A stretch of DNA of 64,000 nucleotides, from contig NZ_CP081942.1 in assembly GCF_020386635.1 (NCBI RefSeq), positions 4,402,001 through 4,466,000 of the forward strand, written 5' to 3'. The first letter of the stretch is position 1; the number at the start of each line of letters is the position of its first letter. The translations under genes were made by a program, and so were the position numbers. The notes beneath the pieces are model-generated. The model did not search any database, was not told the origin of the DNA, and saw only the letters and a list, made by a program, of their open reading frames with translations. The DNA comes from Pseudomonas sp. MM211 (GTDB lineage Bacteria > Pseudomonadota > Gammaproteobacteria > Pseudomonadales > Pseudomonadaceae). Below, in pieces: positions 28,192 through 36,318 of the stretch.

Positions 28192-28581
28192 TCAGAGCTC
28201 GCCAGTTAGAAACTGCGCTCGACCCATACCGAAGCTCCAGTCGTCATCACGGTTGGTAACCACTGAAACCATGACATCCGTTGCAGCAATACCGCATTTC
28301 TCTTCAAGTGCAGCTACCAGCAGTGCATAAAAGCGCTGCTTCATTTCAACGCTGCGCGGCCTGCTGATAGCCGTAATCACGACGACGCGGTCAGTTCGCT
28401 CGAAACCAAGCCCGGTGTCCTGAATGATCATATGGCTCGGCTCGTGCTCATTGAAAATCTGATATCGATCACGCTCAGGCACCTCAAATGCTTCCACCAT
28501 TGCCTGATGAGTTGCGTCTAGTAGCTGTTGGATTTGCGCACTGGTGCGGCCTTTGATTGCATCAATTTTTAGCAATGGCAT
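28192..28581 (-). CDS. Tautomerase-family protein
   Basis: Cytosolic protein of 129 residues of the tautomerase superfamily in its long form. Pro2 becomes the catalytic amino-terminal proline after removal of Met (MPLLKIDAIKGRT). The helix region DATHQAMVEAFEVPERDRYQ and the RTDRVVVITAISRPRSVEMK strand are typical. The 129-residue length fits the cis-CaaD/MSAD-like groups rather than 4-oxalocrotonate tautomerase (about 62). It lies 93 bp from the flavin oxidoreductase on the same strand, so the two probably form a transcript. The substrate is unknown. Confidence 0.85.
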   Translation of the reverse strand: MPLLKIDAIKGRTSAQIQQLLDATHQAMVEAFEVPERDRYQIFNEHEPSHMIIQDTGLGFERTDRVVVITAISRPRSVEMKQRFYALLVAALEEKCGIAATDVMVSVVTNRDDDWSFGMGRAQFLTGEL

Positions 28582-28674
28582 GTGAACTACTCACTTGAAG
28601 GTTAAATGCGCGATAGACCCCGCAGGTGAGCGAGGCAAGATTGCTTGATTGGCCGCTTGGCATTCGATGAGGTC

Positions 28675-29733
28675 TTAACGCCGCCATTCCTCGATCAGCT
28701 TATTCATCAGATCTTCGGCGGGTAGCTCACGCGCCATGGGGGCTCCTTGCCCGGCCCAATGTGCGGCGAATTTATGATTGCCTTTGTTGGCGGCCGCTGC
28801 AGACAGCCTCTTTGCTGCGTCGTATGCAAGCGGATAGGCTGCCACCTGGGTTTCCGATCCCCTATCCAGATGCTGAATAAACTGATTTACGATCCCGCGT
28901 GCCGGGCGGCCAGAGAAGACCGAAGTCAACCGGGTATTGGAAGCATGCTCACTTCGTAGTGCGGCTCGATAACCCTCATTCGCCGCGGACTCCGGGCACA
29001 GGATAAATGCAGTACCAAGCTGAGCCGCTGCAGCTCCTAGCTCCAGCGCTGCATGAATCCCTTGCCCGTCCATAATTCCGCCTGCAGCGATGATCGGAAG
29101 GTCTGTGTTCTTCACCAAGAGTCGAACGAGCACCGGCATCGTCAATTGCTCGTCGACAGCGTCCAGGTCAAACACGCCCCGGTGCCCACCTGCCTCGATG
29201 CCTTGAGCCACAATCGCATCAAGGCCCAGCTTTTGGATCTGTCTTGCTTCATCAAGGTTAGTCGCGGTAGCCAACGTGCAGATGCCTTCATCTTTCAGCA
29301 GGCTGACCTGCTGCGCCGTGGGCAGGCCGAAATGGAAGCTCACTACAGCGGGGCGCTCTTCGAGAAGCATCTGAAAAACTTCTTCGTCGGCGATAAAGCT
29401 CTTATAAATTTCGTTCAGCGAGGTCGGCACATCCATCTCGCACTCCTGAAACAAAGGCTCCATGCGTTGCAGCCACGCTCTCTCCAAGGGCTCATTGCGC
29501 AGGGCGGGTGCATGACAAAAGACATTCACATTGAATGGTTTTGAGGTGAGCGCTTTAGTTCGCGAAATCATCTCTTTCGCCTGTGAAACACTGCTAGCTC
29601 CGATCCCAATGGAACCCAGCCCCCCTGAATTCGATACCGCGGCAGCCAACTCTGGCGTCGCTACACCGGCCATCGGAGCCTGGATGATGGGGTAGATGCG
29701 CAAACGAGCAGCAAAAGAACTAAAAACACTCAT
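28675..29733 (-). CDS. FMN-dependent nitronate monooxygenase-type oxidoreductase
   Basis: TIM-barrel flavoprotein of 352 residues of the class I nitronate monooxygenase family. Motifs in order are PIIQAPMAGVATP, GLGSIGIGASS, VVSFHFGLP, then VAQGIEAGGHRG with the catalytic His, PIIAAGGIMDGQGI and AAQLGTAFILCPES. The enzyme oxidises propionate-3-nitronate or similar compounds using O2; some homologues are NAD(P)H:quinone reductases. It is divergent from a LysR gene that very likely controls it, and together with the tautomerase, MFS transporter and SnoaL-like gene it forms one small detoxification block. Confidence 0.88.
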   Translation of the reverse strand: MSVFSSFAARLRIYPIIQAPMAGVATPELAAAVSNSGGLGSIGIGASSVSQAKEMISRTKALTSKPFNVNVFCHAPALRNEPLERAWLQRMEPLFQECEMDVPTSLNEIYKSFIADEEVFQMLLEERPAVVSFHFGLPTAQQVSLLKDEGICTLATATNLDEARQIQKLGLDAIVAQGIEAGGHRGVFDLDAVDEQLTMPVLVRLLVKNTDLPIIAAGGIMDGQGIHAALELGAAAAQLGTAFILCPESAANEGYRAALRSEHASNTRLTSVFSGRPARGIVNQFIQHLDRGSETQVAAYPLAYDAAKRLSAAAANKGNHKFAAHWAGQGAPMARELPAEDLMNKLIEEWRR

Positions 29734-29777
29734 TACCCTGAACTCCCGCTAGACGACTACGAAATCGATGGAGGTTG

Positions 29778-29808
29778 ATTGTTCTCAAAATAAGAATATA
29801 TTAACAAT
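29778..29808. promoter_or_regulatory. Nested inverted repeats, candidate LysR operator
   Basis: TTCT (29782-29785) and AGAA (29793-29796) give a T-N11-A centre (T29783, A29795). It is nested within a wider ATTGTT (29778-29783) / AACAAT (29803-29808) pair that shares its left flank. It lies in the 98-bp divergent gap between the nitronate monooxygenase gene and the LysR gene, the standard place for LysR-type operators. Confidence 0.45.
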
Positions 29809-29831
29809 ATCATTACCAAAAGGGGAATTCA

Positions 29832-30704
29832 GTGGATCTTGAGTCGTTACGAATTTTTAGCAGCGTCGCCAGTGAGCTGAGCGTTACACGCGCCGCCAGC
29901 AGGCTGGGACGCGCGCCCTCGAACGTGACCACTCGCATTCAACAGCTTGAAGCGGAATTGGGGGTGGAGCTCTTCGTTCGTGCCGGCAAACGCATGGCGC
30001 TATCGACCTCGGGAGAGCAATTTGTAGGCTATGCGCAGCGGATCCTCTCGCTGGAAGACGAGGCTCGCCATGTCATCACCGGTGGAGCTACGGGGGGCAC
30101 GCTACGTATCGGTAGCATGGAGAGCACTGCAGCTAGCCGGCTACCTGTGCCCTTGGCGGCATTTAATCGTGAGAGCCCTTCGACACAGCTCGAAGTCAGT
30201 ACCGGGCCTTCAGGAATGTTGATTGAGCAGGTTCGTAGCGGCCAACTCGACTGCGCATTTGTGGCACTGCCCACAGCACACAGCGATGAAGCGCATCTCA
30301 ACGAAATGGGGCTGGAAGGCAGCGCAATCTGGCAAGAGGAGCTCTTGCTGCTGCTGCCTCCAACAGATGCCACTGCCACAAGCCCTGCACAGGTAAAAAC
30401 GCGTGCACTCGCAGCCTTTCGAATTGGCTGTACGTATCGGTTCATCGCGGAGGAGCAATTCGGCATCCACGCAGGTTCCGGCTGGAAAATTCAGGAATTA
30501 GGCTCTTATCACGCAATGGTCGCGACTGTAGCAGCGGGCTCCTGCGTCGCGATCCTGCCGGAAAGTGTGCTTCAACTGACCAGCGCTCGCGACCATCTTT
30601 CTACGATCAGGGTTTGCTCGATCAGCACATACCTGGTTTGGCGCAGGGACTATAAGACTCCTGCATTCGAAAAGTTCGCCCTGCTGTTCAAGGGAGCTGC
30701 ATGA
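29832..30704 (+). CDS. LysR-family transcriptional regulator
   Basis: Protein of 290 residues. The N-terminal winged helix-turn-helix has LRIFSSVASELSVTRAASRL and VTTRIQQLEAELGVELFVR; the C-terminal part is a LysR effector-binding domain. The start is GTG at 29832 with AGGGGAA upstream. The last four bases overlap the MFS transporter start (ATGA), so regulator and transporter are translationally coupled. It is divergent from the nitronate monooxygenase gene and probably controls both directions. The effector is unknown. Confidence 0.9.
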   Translation: MDLESLRIFSSVASELSVTRAASRLGRAPSNVTTRIQQLEAELGVELFVRAGKRMALSTSGEQFVGYAQRILSLEDEARHVITGGATGGTLRIGSMESTAASRLPVPLAAFNRESPSTQLEVSTGPSGMLIEQVRSGQLDCAFVALPTAHSDEAHLNEMGLEGSAIWQEELLLLLPPTDATATSPAQVKTRALAAFRIGCTYRFIAEEQFGIHAGSGWKIQELGSYHAMVATVAAGSCVAILPESVLQLTSARDHLSTIRVCSISTYLVWRRDYKTPAFEKFALLFKGAA

Positions 30705-31840
30705 CACTCAAGTCGATGTCTCCCGTGATGCAACTGCGTTCAGCGCTGGAGGCTGCGATTGTCATCGCGATTGGAATGGGCTTCGGCCGCTTTGCTTACA
30801 CAGCTCTATACCCACGCATGGTTCAGGAAAATATCCTCAGCCTGAGCCAGGGCAGCATGGCTGCGTCTGTCAACTACGCGGGCTATCTGGTTGGCGCCCT
30901 GTTGGCAATTCAGACAAAACCGAAAAATGCCCATCGCTTCTGTCTGTGGGCCACGGGCGGTACTGCCGCCTGCCTGATTAGCCTCGCCTTTCTTGAGTCA
31001 GCTTGGCTAATCGTTATAGTTCGCGGTGTCGCTGGAGCCCTAAGCGCCGTTGCAATGGTTGCCGCTTCCCTTTGGCTGCTTCAGCGCCGCCGACATATCC
31101 ATGGGGCCCCTCTGCTTTATGCAGGTGTAGGACTGGGCATCGCGGTATCTGCTGAGCTTGTCGTTCTCGGCTTCTGGTTGGATCTGACAAGCCAACAAGT
31201 GTGGCTTTTGCTGGGATTGGTGAGCTTCGCCCTGATGCTCCTTGCACTACCTGGCCTGAGCGACAACAAGTACGACGCACAGGCTGACAACAAAGGTGCG
31301 CCGGAGAGCCCGGTAAAACAATGGCCGCTAGTGCTCATCTATGGCCTCGCTGGTTTCGGGTACATCATCACCGCAACCTATCTTCCACTGCTGGTCAGGA
31401 CGGCTCTTCCAGAGCTTGATCCTGGACATGTGTGGGCTGTATTTGGCCTCGGCGCTGCTCCCTCGTGCTTTTTATGGCATCGGCTACACCGGAACTTCGG
31501 AACTCAAAATGCCCTGGCCTTGAATCTGGCAATACAGGCACTAGGTGTCATCTTGCCTATATTGCTGCCAAACGGCACCGGCTATCTAGGTAGCGCGCTA
31601 CTTGTCGGCGGGACTTTCATGGGCGCAGTGACCATTGCCATGTCGGCCGCTCAGCGTATCACCGCCAAAGCGAGCATCAATCTCTTAGCGGTCATGACAA
31701 TCATCTACAGCGTAGGCCAAGTTGCTGGCCCCTTTGTAGCGGACGCTTTCTACACGATGAATCAGAATTTCAATGGATCACTGTGGGCCGCCGGCATAGC
31801 TCTCACAGCAGCCGCTTGTATCAGTTTGAAAATGCTCTAG
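30701..31840 (+). CDS. YbfB/YjiJ-family MFS transporter
   Basis: Integral membrane protein of 379 residues with about 11-12 hydrophobic helices. It starts with the family signature IGMGFGRFAYTALYPRM and has SQGSMAASVNYAGYLVGALL in helix 2. It is slightly shorter than usual MFS carriers (about 390-400). Its start codon overlaps the LysR stop by 4 bp, and a SnoaL-like gene follows after 30 bp. It is likely an exporter or importer for the compound handled by the divergent nitronate monooxygenase/tautomerase pair. The substrate is unknown. Confidence 0.87.
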   Translation: MTLKSMSPVMQLRSALEAAIVIAIGMGFGRFAYTALYPRMVQENILSLSQGSMAASVNYAGYLVGALLAIQTKPKNAHRFCLWATGGTAACLISLAFLESAWLIVIVRGVAGALSAVAMVAASLWLLQRRRHIHGAPLLYAGVGLGIAVSAELVVLGFWLDLTSQQVWLLLGLVSFALMLLALPGLSDNKYDAQADNKGAPESPVKQWPLVLIYGLAGFGYIITATYLPLLVRTALPELDPGHVWAVFGLGAAPSCFLWHRLHRNFGTQNALALNLAIQALGVILPILLPNGTGYLGSALLVGGTFMGAVTIAMSAAQRITAKASINLLAVMTIIYSVGQVAGPFVADAFYTMNQNFNGSLWAAGIALTAAACISLKML

Positions 31841-31870
31841 CACATACAGCTAGTGGTATCAGGAGAAGCT

Positions 31871-32347
31871 ATGAAAGCAGTCAGCCCAAACGATTTTTTA
31901 GCGATTAACGACGTCCTTTGTCGATTCTTCCTGTCCTTCGACCGTCGAGATTGGGGATCGATGAGCAATTGCCTGTCCTCGCTCGTGTCCATTGATTACT
32001 CATCGTCGGGTAGAGAAAAACCATCGACTATGAGCGGCATGGACTTTGTTAGGCGCCGAGAGAATGCTGTCGACAAATTGGCTAAACACCACAGCTTTTC
32101 GAATCTTCTTGTTGCGTATGAACAGCATGAGGATGCAGTGAGCGCTCGTTGCAACTATCTGATCCTGCGATTCGCAGACTGCCAATCCGCAGATATTGCC
32201 GGTGACAATTTCTTTCACTCCTGCGGTAATTACGAGTTTTTGCTCAACCGGGCAGACGATCACTGGAAAATCACAGGCATCACGCAGCATGCACTACAAA
32301 GCTGGGGCAACAGGAGCCTACATGGTGGCTCGCAACCAGGGGCATGA
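31871..32347 (+). CDS. SnoaL-like / NTF2-fold protein
   Basis: Protein of 158 residues. The chosen ATG at 31871 has AGGAGA 6 nt upstream. Start and middle follow the SnoaL_4 pattern: DVLCRFFLSFDRRDWGSMSNCL, then FVRRRENAVDKLAKHHSFSNLLV and the closing NYEFLLNRADDHWKITGIT. The fold is used for small-molecule hydroxylases, isomerases and dehydratases, and also as a non-enzymatic ligand pocket. It is third in the LysR-MFS-SnoaL transcript. A terminator-like hairpin follows at 32397. The function is not assignable. Confidence 0.75.
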   Translation: MKAVSPNDFLAINDVLCRFFLSFDRRDWGSMSNCLSSLVSIDYSSSGREKPSTMSGMDFVRRRENAVDKLAKHHSFSNLLVAYEQHEDAVSARCNYLILRFADCQSADIAGDNFFHSCGNYEFLLNRADDHWKITGITQHALQSWGNRSLHGGSQPGA

Positions 32348-32365
32348 CTTTTAGATCATTTATAG

Positions 32366-32397
32366 GCTGTTCTTTGAAGGCCAGAAGCGGACGTTTA
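32366..32397 (+). repeat. Dispersed repeat, copy d
   Basis: Contains AAGGCCAGAAGCGGACGTTT. It follows the SnoaL-like gene stop by about 20 bp and precedes a hairpin. The 3' half matches the consensus well; the 5' half is diverged. Confidence 0.6.
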
Positions 32398-32424
32398 GAA
32401 CAGAGAAATAAATCTGTTCTCTTT
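32397..32424 (+). terminator. AT-rich terminator-like hairpin after the LysR-MFS-SnoaL unit
   Basis: 8-bp perfect arms AGAACAGA (32397-32404) and TCTGTTCT (32413-32420) with an 8-nt loop are followed by CTTTTC. Its left arm begins at the end of repeat copy d. The stem is AT-rich, so termination may be partial. Confidence 0.45.
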
Positions 32425-32427
32425 TCC

Positions 32428-32808
32428 CAATGGACATCATTGCGGCGTACGCAAGGCTATCGCGTGGTGCGCGCAGCGCTCTCTACAAAAGCACCTTAGC
32501 ACTTGGCGCCGCACAATTAGGCGAAGCATGGACTTCGCGTACACTAACGTTATGCCTGAGCCAATGCACTAACGAACAGATCGTAGAGTGCTTGTGGTGG
32601 TGTTGGAGGGGATACGCAACTAGCACGGTTGAAGTTACAAGCGCCAGCTGAGTGCAGCGTGAGTGCCCCACCAGTTAAAAGAAAACTGATGCTCTGGCGA
32701 CTCCTGAAGTGGCTGGCATTTCTTTCTTCATCTGTTCCGGCACATGGTTGAAGGTCTAGCCTGTAGCGTGCAGGATCGGGTTGGATGGTACAGCGGTTCT
32801 TACACCCA
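32428..32808. other. Intergenic stretch without a supported gene
   Basis: A 73-codon frame beginning at 32430 is Ser/Ala/Arg-rich, has no ribosome site and resembles nothing I know. The interval has mixed composition and may be remnant DNA of a lost gene. It ends at the stop codon of the AraC-family gene. Confidence 0.4.
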
Positions 32809-33588
32809 TCAACTTGATCTAGAAATTGCCTCTTTGCTAATCAGTGTCTGCGCTCGCACATATTGTCCTGGCGTAACACCCATTATCCGACGGAACATGG
32901 CAATGAAAGCACTAATATTTTCGTAGCCAAGCTCAATCGCCGTTGTCGTCACTGACATCCCCTCGACCAATAGTTGAATAGCGCGCAACGTGCGTGCACG
33001 TTGTCGCCATTCAGAAAAACTAAAACCGGTTTCAGCGACCAGACGCCGGGCAAGTGTTCTAGGTGCCATACCTGACCAAGCAGCCCAATCCTCAAGTGAT
33101 CTATTGTCATCAAGCTGAGCAAGTATCGCATTGGTGATACGCCTCAAGCGCGGGTCATTGGGGTGCGTCAGACCGATGGGTTCAGCGGGTGAGGTAGCAA
33201 TTTCATCCAAGATGACTGCTGCAACCCGCGACTCCATTTCGTTGCGGGGTGGTTGTCCCCACGACGCAGCGCGGCTTACAGCTTCGCGCAGCAAACTGCT
33301 GACCCTAAATGTGCATGGCATTTGATGCAGGATCCCGCACTCTTGCTCCGCGATATAGACCATCGCTCCTGCAAAAGCGCCATGTGACATCATCGCGTGT
33401 GCGACACGGGGAGGTATCCAAATGGCATGGGTAGCCGGCACTACCCATGAGCCGCCGTCAGTGCTGACGGAAAGCAGGCCGGCAAGGCTTGCGATTAGTT
33501 GGCCTGTCGTATGAGTGTGGGGCGCCGTTTCGCGGATCGCCCGGTCGCGTTGCTCTATCGCCAGCAGTGGCATAAGCGCGCGGTTCAT
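32809..33588 (-). CDS. AraC-family transcriptional regulator (cupin type)
   Basis: Protein of 259 residues. The N-terminal cupin sensor has ETAPHTHTTGQLIASLAG and WVVPATHAIWIPPRVAHAMMSHG; the C-terminal part is a double helix-turn-helix AraC domain with LEDWAAWSGMAPRTLARRLVAETGFSF and ALxLGY-type VTTTAIELGYENISAFIAMFRRIMGVTPGQY. This architecture is that of the NimR/YdeO-like group that controls efflux and detoxification genes. It is divergent from the small lipoprotein/VOC genes, which are candidate targets. Confidence 0.9.
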   Translation of the reverse strand: MNRALMPLLAIEQRDRAIRETAPHTHTTGQLIASLAGLLSVSTDGGSWVVPATHAIWIPPRVAHAMMSHGAFAGAMVYIAEQECGILHQMPCTFRVSSLLREAVSRAASWGQPPRNEMESRVAAVILDEIATSPAEPIGLTHPNDPRLRRITNAILAQLDDNRSLEDWAAWSGMAPRTLARRLVAETGFSFSEWRQRARTLRAIQLLVEGMSVTTTAIELGYENISAFIAMFRRIMGVTPGQYVRAQTLISKEAISRSS

Positions 33589-33675
33589 GGCTGGTTTACG
33601 TTATCCAATGTCATATCCGAGGTAGCCATATCCTGAATGCCTAATGGAGAATAAGACCGGTCAGAGGAATACTCA

Positions 33676-33792
33676 ATGTCTAAAAATCGCAAATGTTGCT
33701 TCTCTTGGATTGGCCTGATTATGCGTACCTCTCACACATTTATTTTCTGTGTTTTGGCCGTAACAGCTGGATGCGCAAGCTCACCTCCCTAA
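33676..33792 (+). CDS. Very small putative lipoprotein ORF (38 aa)
   Basis: A short frame starts at 33676 with GAGGAA 6 nt upstream and stops at 33792. Its product has a basic N-terminus (SKNRK), a hydrophobic core and a lipobox-like VTAGC followed by only ASSPP. It could be a genuine micro-lipoprotein of the entericidin size class, or the 5' stub of a longer lipoprotein gene whose remainder was lost, since the VOC gene starts 30 bp later. An internal ATG at 33721 would give a 23-residue form. Coding status is unproven. Confidence 0.35.
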   Translation: MSKNRKCCFSWIGLIMRTSHTFIFCVLAVTAGCASSPP

Positions 33793-33822
33793 TTGGCCCG
33801 TGAACCTTTAAAGGATCATTTG

Positions 33823-34281
33823 ATGAATTCTAACCACATGGTGCATGCCGTCGATCATATTGGCTTCGCAGTCAGTTCATTGGAAGAAGCCATTCGCTTC
33901 TGGACAATTGGACTTGGGTTCACTCTTGAGCGTCAGTCGGAAATGGGCGGATCATTCATTTTGCAAGTAACCGGCACCGCCGACCCGAGCGTGCGAACGG
34001 CTATAGTCAAAGGCCCGGATGGCAGCCGAGTAGAGTTGCTGGAATATTCGCAGGGTGACCGCCACGGTATCACTCCACCTACGGCATCAGCGATTGGTTC
34101 AGCGCATTTGGCATTGAGAGTGCAGGACATATACGCCGTACTCGAACGCATTGAGCAAGCAGGCTGGAAAGCAAGAGGCAAGCCTCAAGCGATTCCCGCA
34201 GGCCCGCGCAAGGGAACTCTAGTTGTATATGTGATCGGACCAGATCATATCACTCTGGAACTGATGCAGGCTAATGAGTAG
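33823..34281 (+). CDS. VOC-family (glyoxalase/bleomycin-resistance fold) protein
   Basis: Cytosolic protein of 152 residues containing two beta-alpha-beta-beta-beta units. The first begins VHAVDHIGFAVSSLEEAIRFW, with a potential metal ligand His, and ends GSRVELLEYS with Glu. The second begins SAHLALRVQDIYAVLERIEQAG and ends DHITLELMQA. His/Glu pairs in both halves are consistent with a metal-dependent isomerase, lyase or dioxygenase of the glyoxalase type. The ATG at 33823 has AAGGAT upstream. The divergent AraC regulator is the likely controller. The substrate is unknown. Confidence 0.85.
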   Translation: MNSNHMVHAVDHIGFAVSSLEEAIRFWTIGLGFTLERQSEMGGSFILQVTGTADPSVRTAIVKGPDGSRVELLEYSQGDRHGITPPTASAIGSAHLALRVQDIYAVLERIEQAGWKARGKPQAIPAGPRKGTLVVYVIGPDHITLELMQANE

Positions 34282-34550
34282 CTTCCTGCCGAAGGCTGTT
34301 AATCTTATTTCCCTAAAGCAATTACTTAAAGCGCTCTCCGTCGCGCATGATGTCTAATGGCAAACATAAAGTTCATCACCTTCAAGTATAAAGCTGGCGT
34401 AATCATACACTTCGCCGGCCAAATAAAATTTGGATTTCCTTTCTGGCACTCTACTGCGCAGATCGAAAAGCTAAAGCCCTAGTGCGCTAGAGCGCAGATC
34501 ACTAACGCGCAAAGGCGAAAATTTTAAATTACCGCCATATAAGATCTATC
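34282..34550. other. AT-rich intergenic stretch
   Basis: About 270 bp after the VOC gene has clearly lower GC content than the flanking core genome and no credible reading frame. The diverged repeat copy i follows it, then the 3' end of the acetyltransferase gene. No structure was recognised. Confidence 0.4.
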
Positions 34551-34574
34551 AATGACTGCTTTTGGCGGAGGACA
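34551..34574 (-). repeat. Diverged dispersed repeat, copy i
   Basis: On the minus strand it reads CGCCAAAAGCAGTCATT, a match to the CGGCCAAAAGCGGACATT core with three changes. Weak copy; it could be chance. Confidence 0.35.
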
Positions 34575-34670
34575 TTCCTGAATTAGCAGCTTCTGGCCTT
34601 TCGTCCCTGTTGCGAACATCCGCGCTCCCAGGCGTTTGCTCTCCATCTTATGCTGCAAACCTGAGCGAGT

Positions 34671-35099
34671 TCAAAGATCCCGCAGCATCAATCGCTGCTC
34701 CTTACCCCACGCCCGAAAAAACTCCTGCACCTGCCATCCACGCTTGGCGTAGTAGTCGCTGCGATCATAGGTGTGCAAATACAACCGCGTGGTGCCGTTG
34801 GCCTTTGCGGCGTCGCAGATGCCTTCTATCAATTGTTCCGCCAACCCTCGCTCCCTTGCCTGCGGGGCGATAAAGACGCAGGCTAGCCAGGGCCCCAGCT
34901 CCGGGCGTTCGGGCAAGTCGTTGGCGGCAAGTGCAGCGCCGCCAAGTAGCTGGTCATACCCTAGGGCGATCAGACATTGCCAATCACCGTTGCCCTGGCC
35001 TTCCGCGAATTCGCGTTGCCAATCGGCCAATGGCTGCTCAACAAACTCGTATGCGAACTGCTGATGCAGCCACTGCGCCAGGGTGTCGCTGTGTTGCAT
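34671..35099 (-). CDS. GNAT-family N-acetyltransferase (start codon probably disturbed)
   Basis: Acetyltransferase of at least 142 residues. The acetyl-CoA-binding motif A appears as WLACVFIAPQARERGLAEQLIEGI, with VFIAPQARERGLA corresponding to the Q/RxxGxG/A loop, and motif B as LYLHTYDRSDYYAKRGW. No ribosome site precedes the ATG at 35099, but the same frame stays open upstream. A well-placed AAGGAAG plus ATG (35127) lies one base out of frame, separated by a run of five C on the coding strand (35120-35124). Removing one C would restore a 9-residue longer N-terminus. The gene may therefore be weakly translated, or the run may be an indel. The substrate is unknown. Confidence 0.75.
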   Translation of the reverse strand: MQHSDTLAQWLHQQFAYEFVEQPLADWQREFAEGQGNGDWQCLIALGYDQLLGGAALAANDLPERPELGPWLACVFIAPQARERGLAEQLIEGICDAAKANGTTRLYLHTYDRSDYYAKRGWQVQEFFRAWGKEQRLMLRDL

Positions 35100-35242
35100 A
35101 TGGTCACGCAGCCAAACCAGGGGGCATGTGAGAGTCTTCCTTGTTTTTGATCAGTACGCGTATGTGGCCGCAAGGAGGGAATAGGGTCAAGCGCAACGGT
35201 GAAAAGGTGACTGAAACGGTGACAGATTTATTTTTCTTCCGG

Positions 35243-35274
35243 AATGACCGCTTCTGGCCGGCAGCTGCCGGTCA
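35243..35274 (-). repeat. Dispersed repeat, copy e
   Basis: On the minus strand it reads TGACCGGCAGCTGCCGGCCA, then GAAGCGGTCATT. It lies between the NmrA-type gene end and the GNAT gene start. The interval 35100-35416 otherwise holds no supported gene. Confidence 0.65.
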
Positions 35275-35416
35275 AGCTTGAGTTGGGTGGACGAAACTCA
35301 AGCTGCTCGCGCGATTGAGCCAAGCAATACTCCCCATGATCAGTAGCAACACGACTGCAGGTAGGGGGAGTACGTACGCTAGCCAAAAGTGAATCCGCCC
35401 CCTTTGCCGCAGTTGC

Positions 35417-36286
35417 TTAAACCTCGGCAACTGCCTCACGCACGAAGTTTTCGTAGGTGCGCAGTGGGTGCCCAATGATGGTCTGAAGTTGCTCGATGGT
35501 TCCTGCTGCTGCCTGCATGCCGAATGTTTGAATCCCCGCCATCATCAGACGCATGTCATAAGCCAGCCAGCTAGCACCATACGACGCCAGCTGTCCTTCG
35601 AAAGCGGCTACATCATCACCACCGTAAGCGATCTCGCGGCCTAGCGCAGCGCTCCAGATCTTCGCCACGGACGCCCCCGTAAGCGGTTGCGGGCCAGTCA
35701 ACTCCAGCGTTACAGGATCCAACGCAGACGATGCCTTGTCTCGGCGCAGTAACTCTGCAACGGCAACGTCAGCGATATCGCGTGCATCAATCATCGAGAC
35801 GCCTGCCGACCCGATCGGCATCGGATAAACCGAGTAGTTCTGAATCGTCTGCTGAACCATGCGATCGTTTTGCATGAAGTAAGCCGGGCGCAAAATGGTC
35901 GCGGGCATTTCGAGGCTCTCGATCATGCGCTCAACCGTATGCTTGCCGGTGAAGTGCGGGACATTGGTGAATTTGTCAGCATGAATCACCGACAGGTAAA
36001 CAATCCGCTCAATGCCAGCCTCGCGAGCAAGGTTCAGCGTGATGAGGGCTTGGGTAACCTCATCGGGCGTCACGGCATTGAGCAGGAACAGCGTACGCAC
36101 CGACGAAAGTGCCGTGCGCATCGACGCAACATCGGTGAGGTCTGCGAGCACTTCCGTAACGCCCGCCGGGAACTCCCGCTTACCCGTTTGACGCACGAGG
36201 GCTTTGACCTCGGCGCCTGCCTCAGCAAGGCCTTGGGTGATCAATGAACCAATAGTGCCCGTGGCACCGATGACCAGAATGCTCAT
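35417..36286 (-). CDS. NmrA-like NAD(P)-binding oxidoreductase/regulator (atypical SDR)
   Basis: Protein of 289 residues. The Rossmann motif ILVIGATGTIGSLITQGL is at the extreme N-terminus, followed by ADLTDVASM and VYLSVIHADKFTNVPHFTGKHTVERMIE. There is no YxxxK catalytic pair, which places it with NmrA/HSCARG-type atypical SDRs that sense NADP(H) or act as ene/quinone reductases. It lies 32 bp after the MDR oxidoreductase on the same strand, so the two form an operon, divergently controlled by the LysR gene at 37357. Confidence 0.87.
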   Translation of the reverse strand: MSILVIGATGTIGSLITQGLAEAGAEVKALVRQTGKREFPAGVTEVLADLTDVASMRTALSSVRTLFLLNAVTPDEVTQALITLNLAREAGIERIVYLSVIHADKFTNVPHFTGKHTVERMIESLEMPATILRPAYFMQNDRMVQQTIQNYSVYPMPIGSAGVSMIDARDIADVAVAELLRRDKASSALDPVTLELTGPQPLTGASVAKIWSAALGREIAYGGDDVAAFEGQLASYGASWLAYDMRLMMAGIQTFGMQAAAGTIEQLQTIIGHPLRTYENFVREAVAEV

Positions 36287-36318
36287 GTTGAAACTCCTGC
36301 GTTGAATAGAGGGGTGGA

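Noticed and set aside
32430..32651. Possible transposase remnant after the SnoaL-like gene
   Set aside because: No transposase motif could be recognised in any frame, and terminal repeats are absent.
35272..35475. A 67-codon minus-strand frame with one hydrophobic helix (IHFWLAYVLPLPAVVLLLIMG)
   Set aside because: Its start lies inside the end of the NmrA-like gene with no ribosome site, and I know no family. It could be a fragment of a membrane protein, but support is insufficient.
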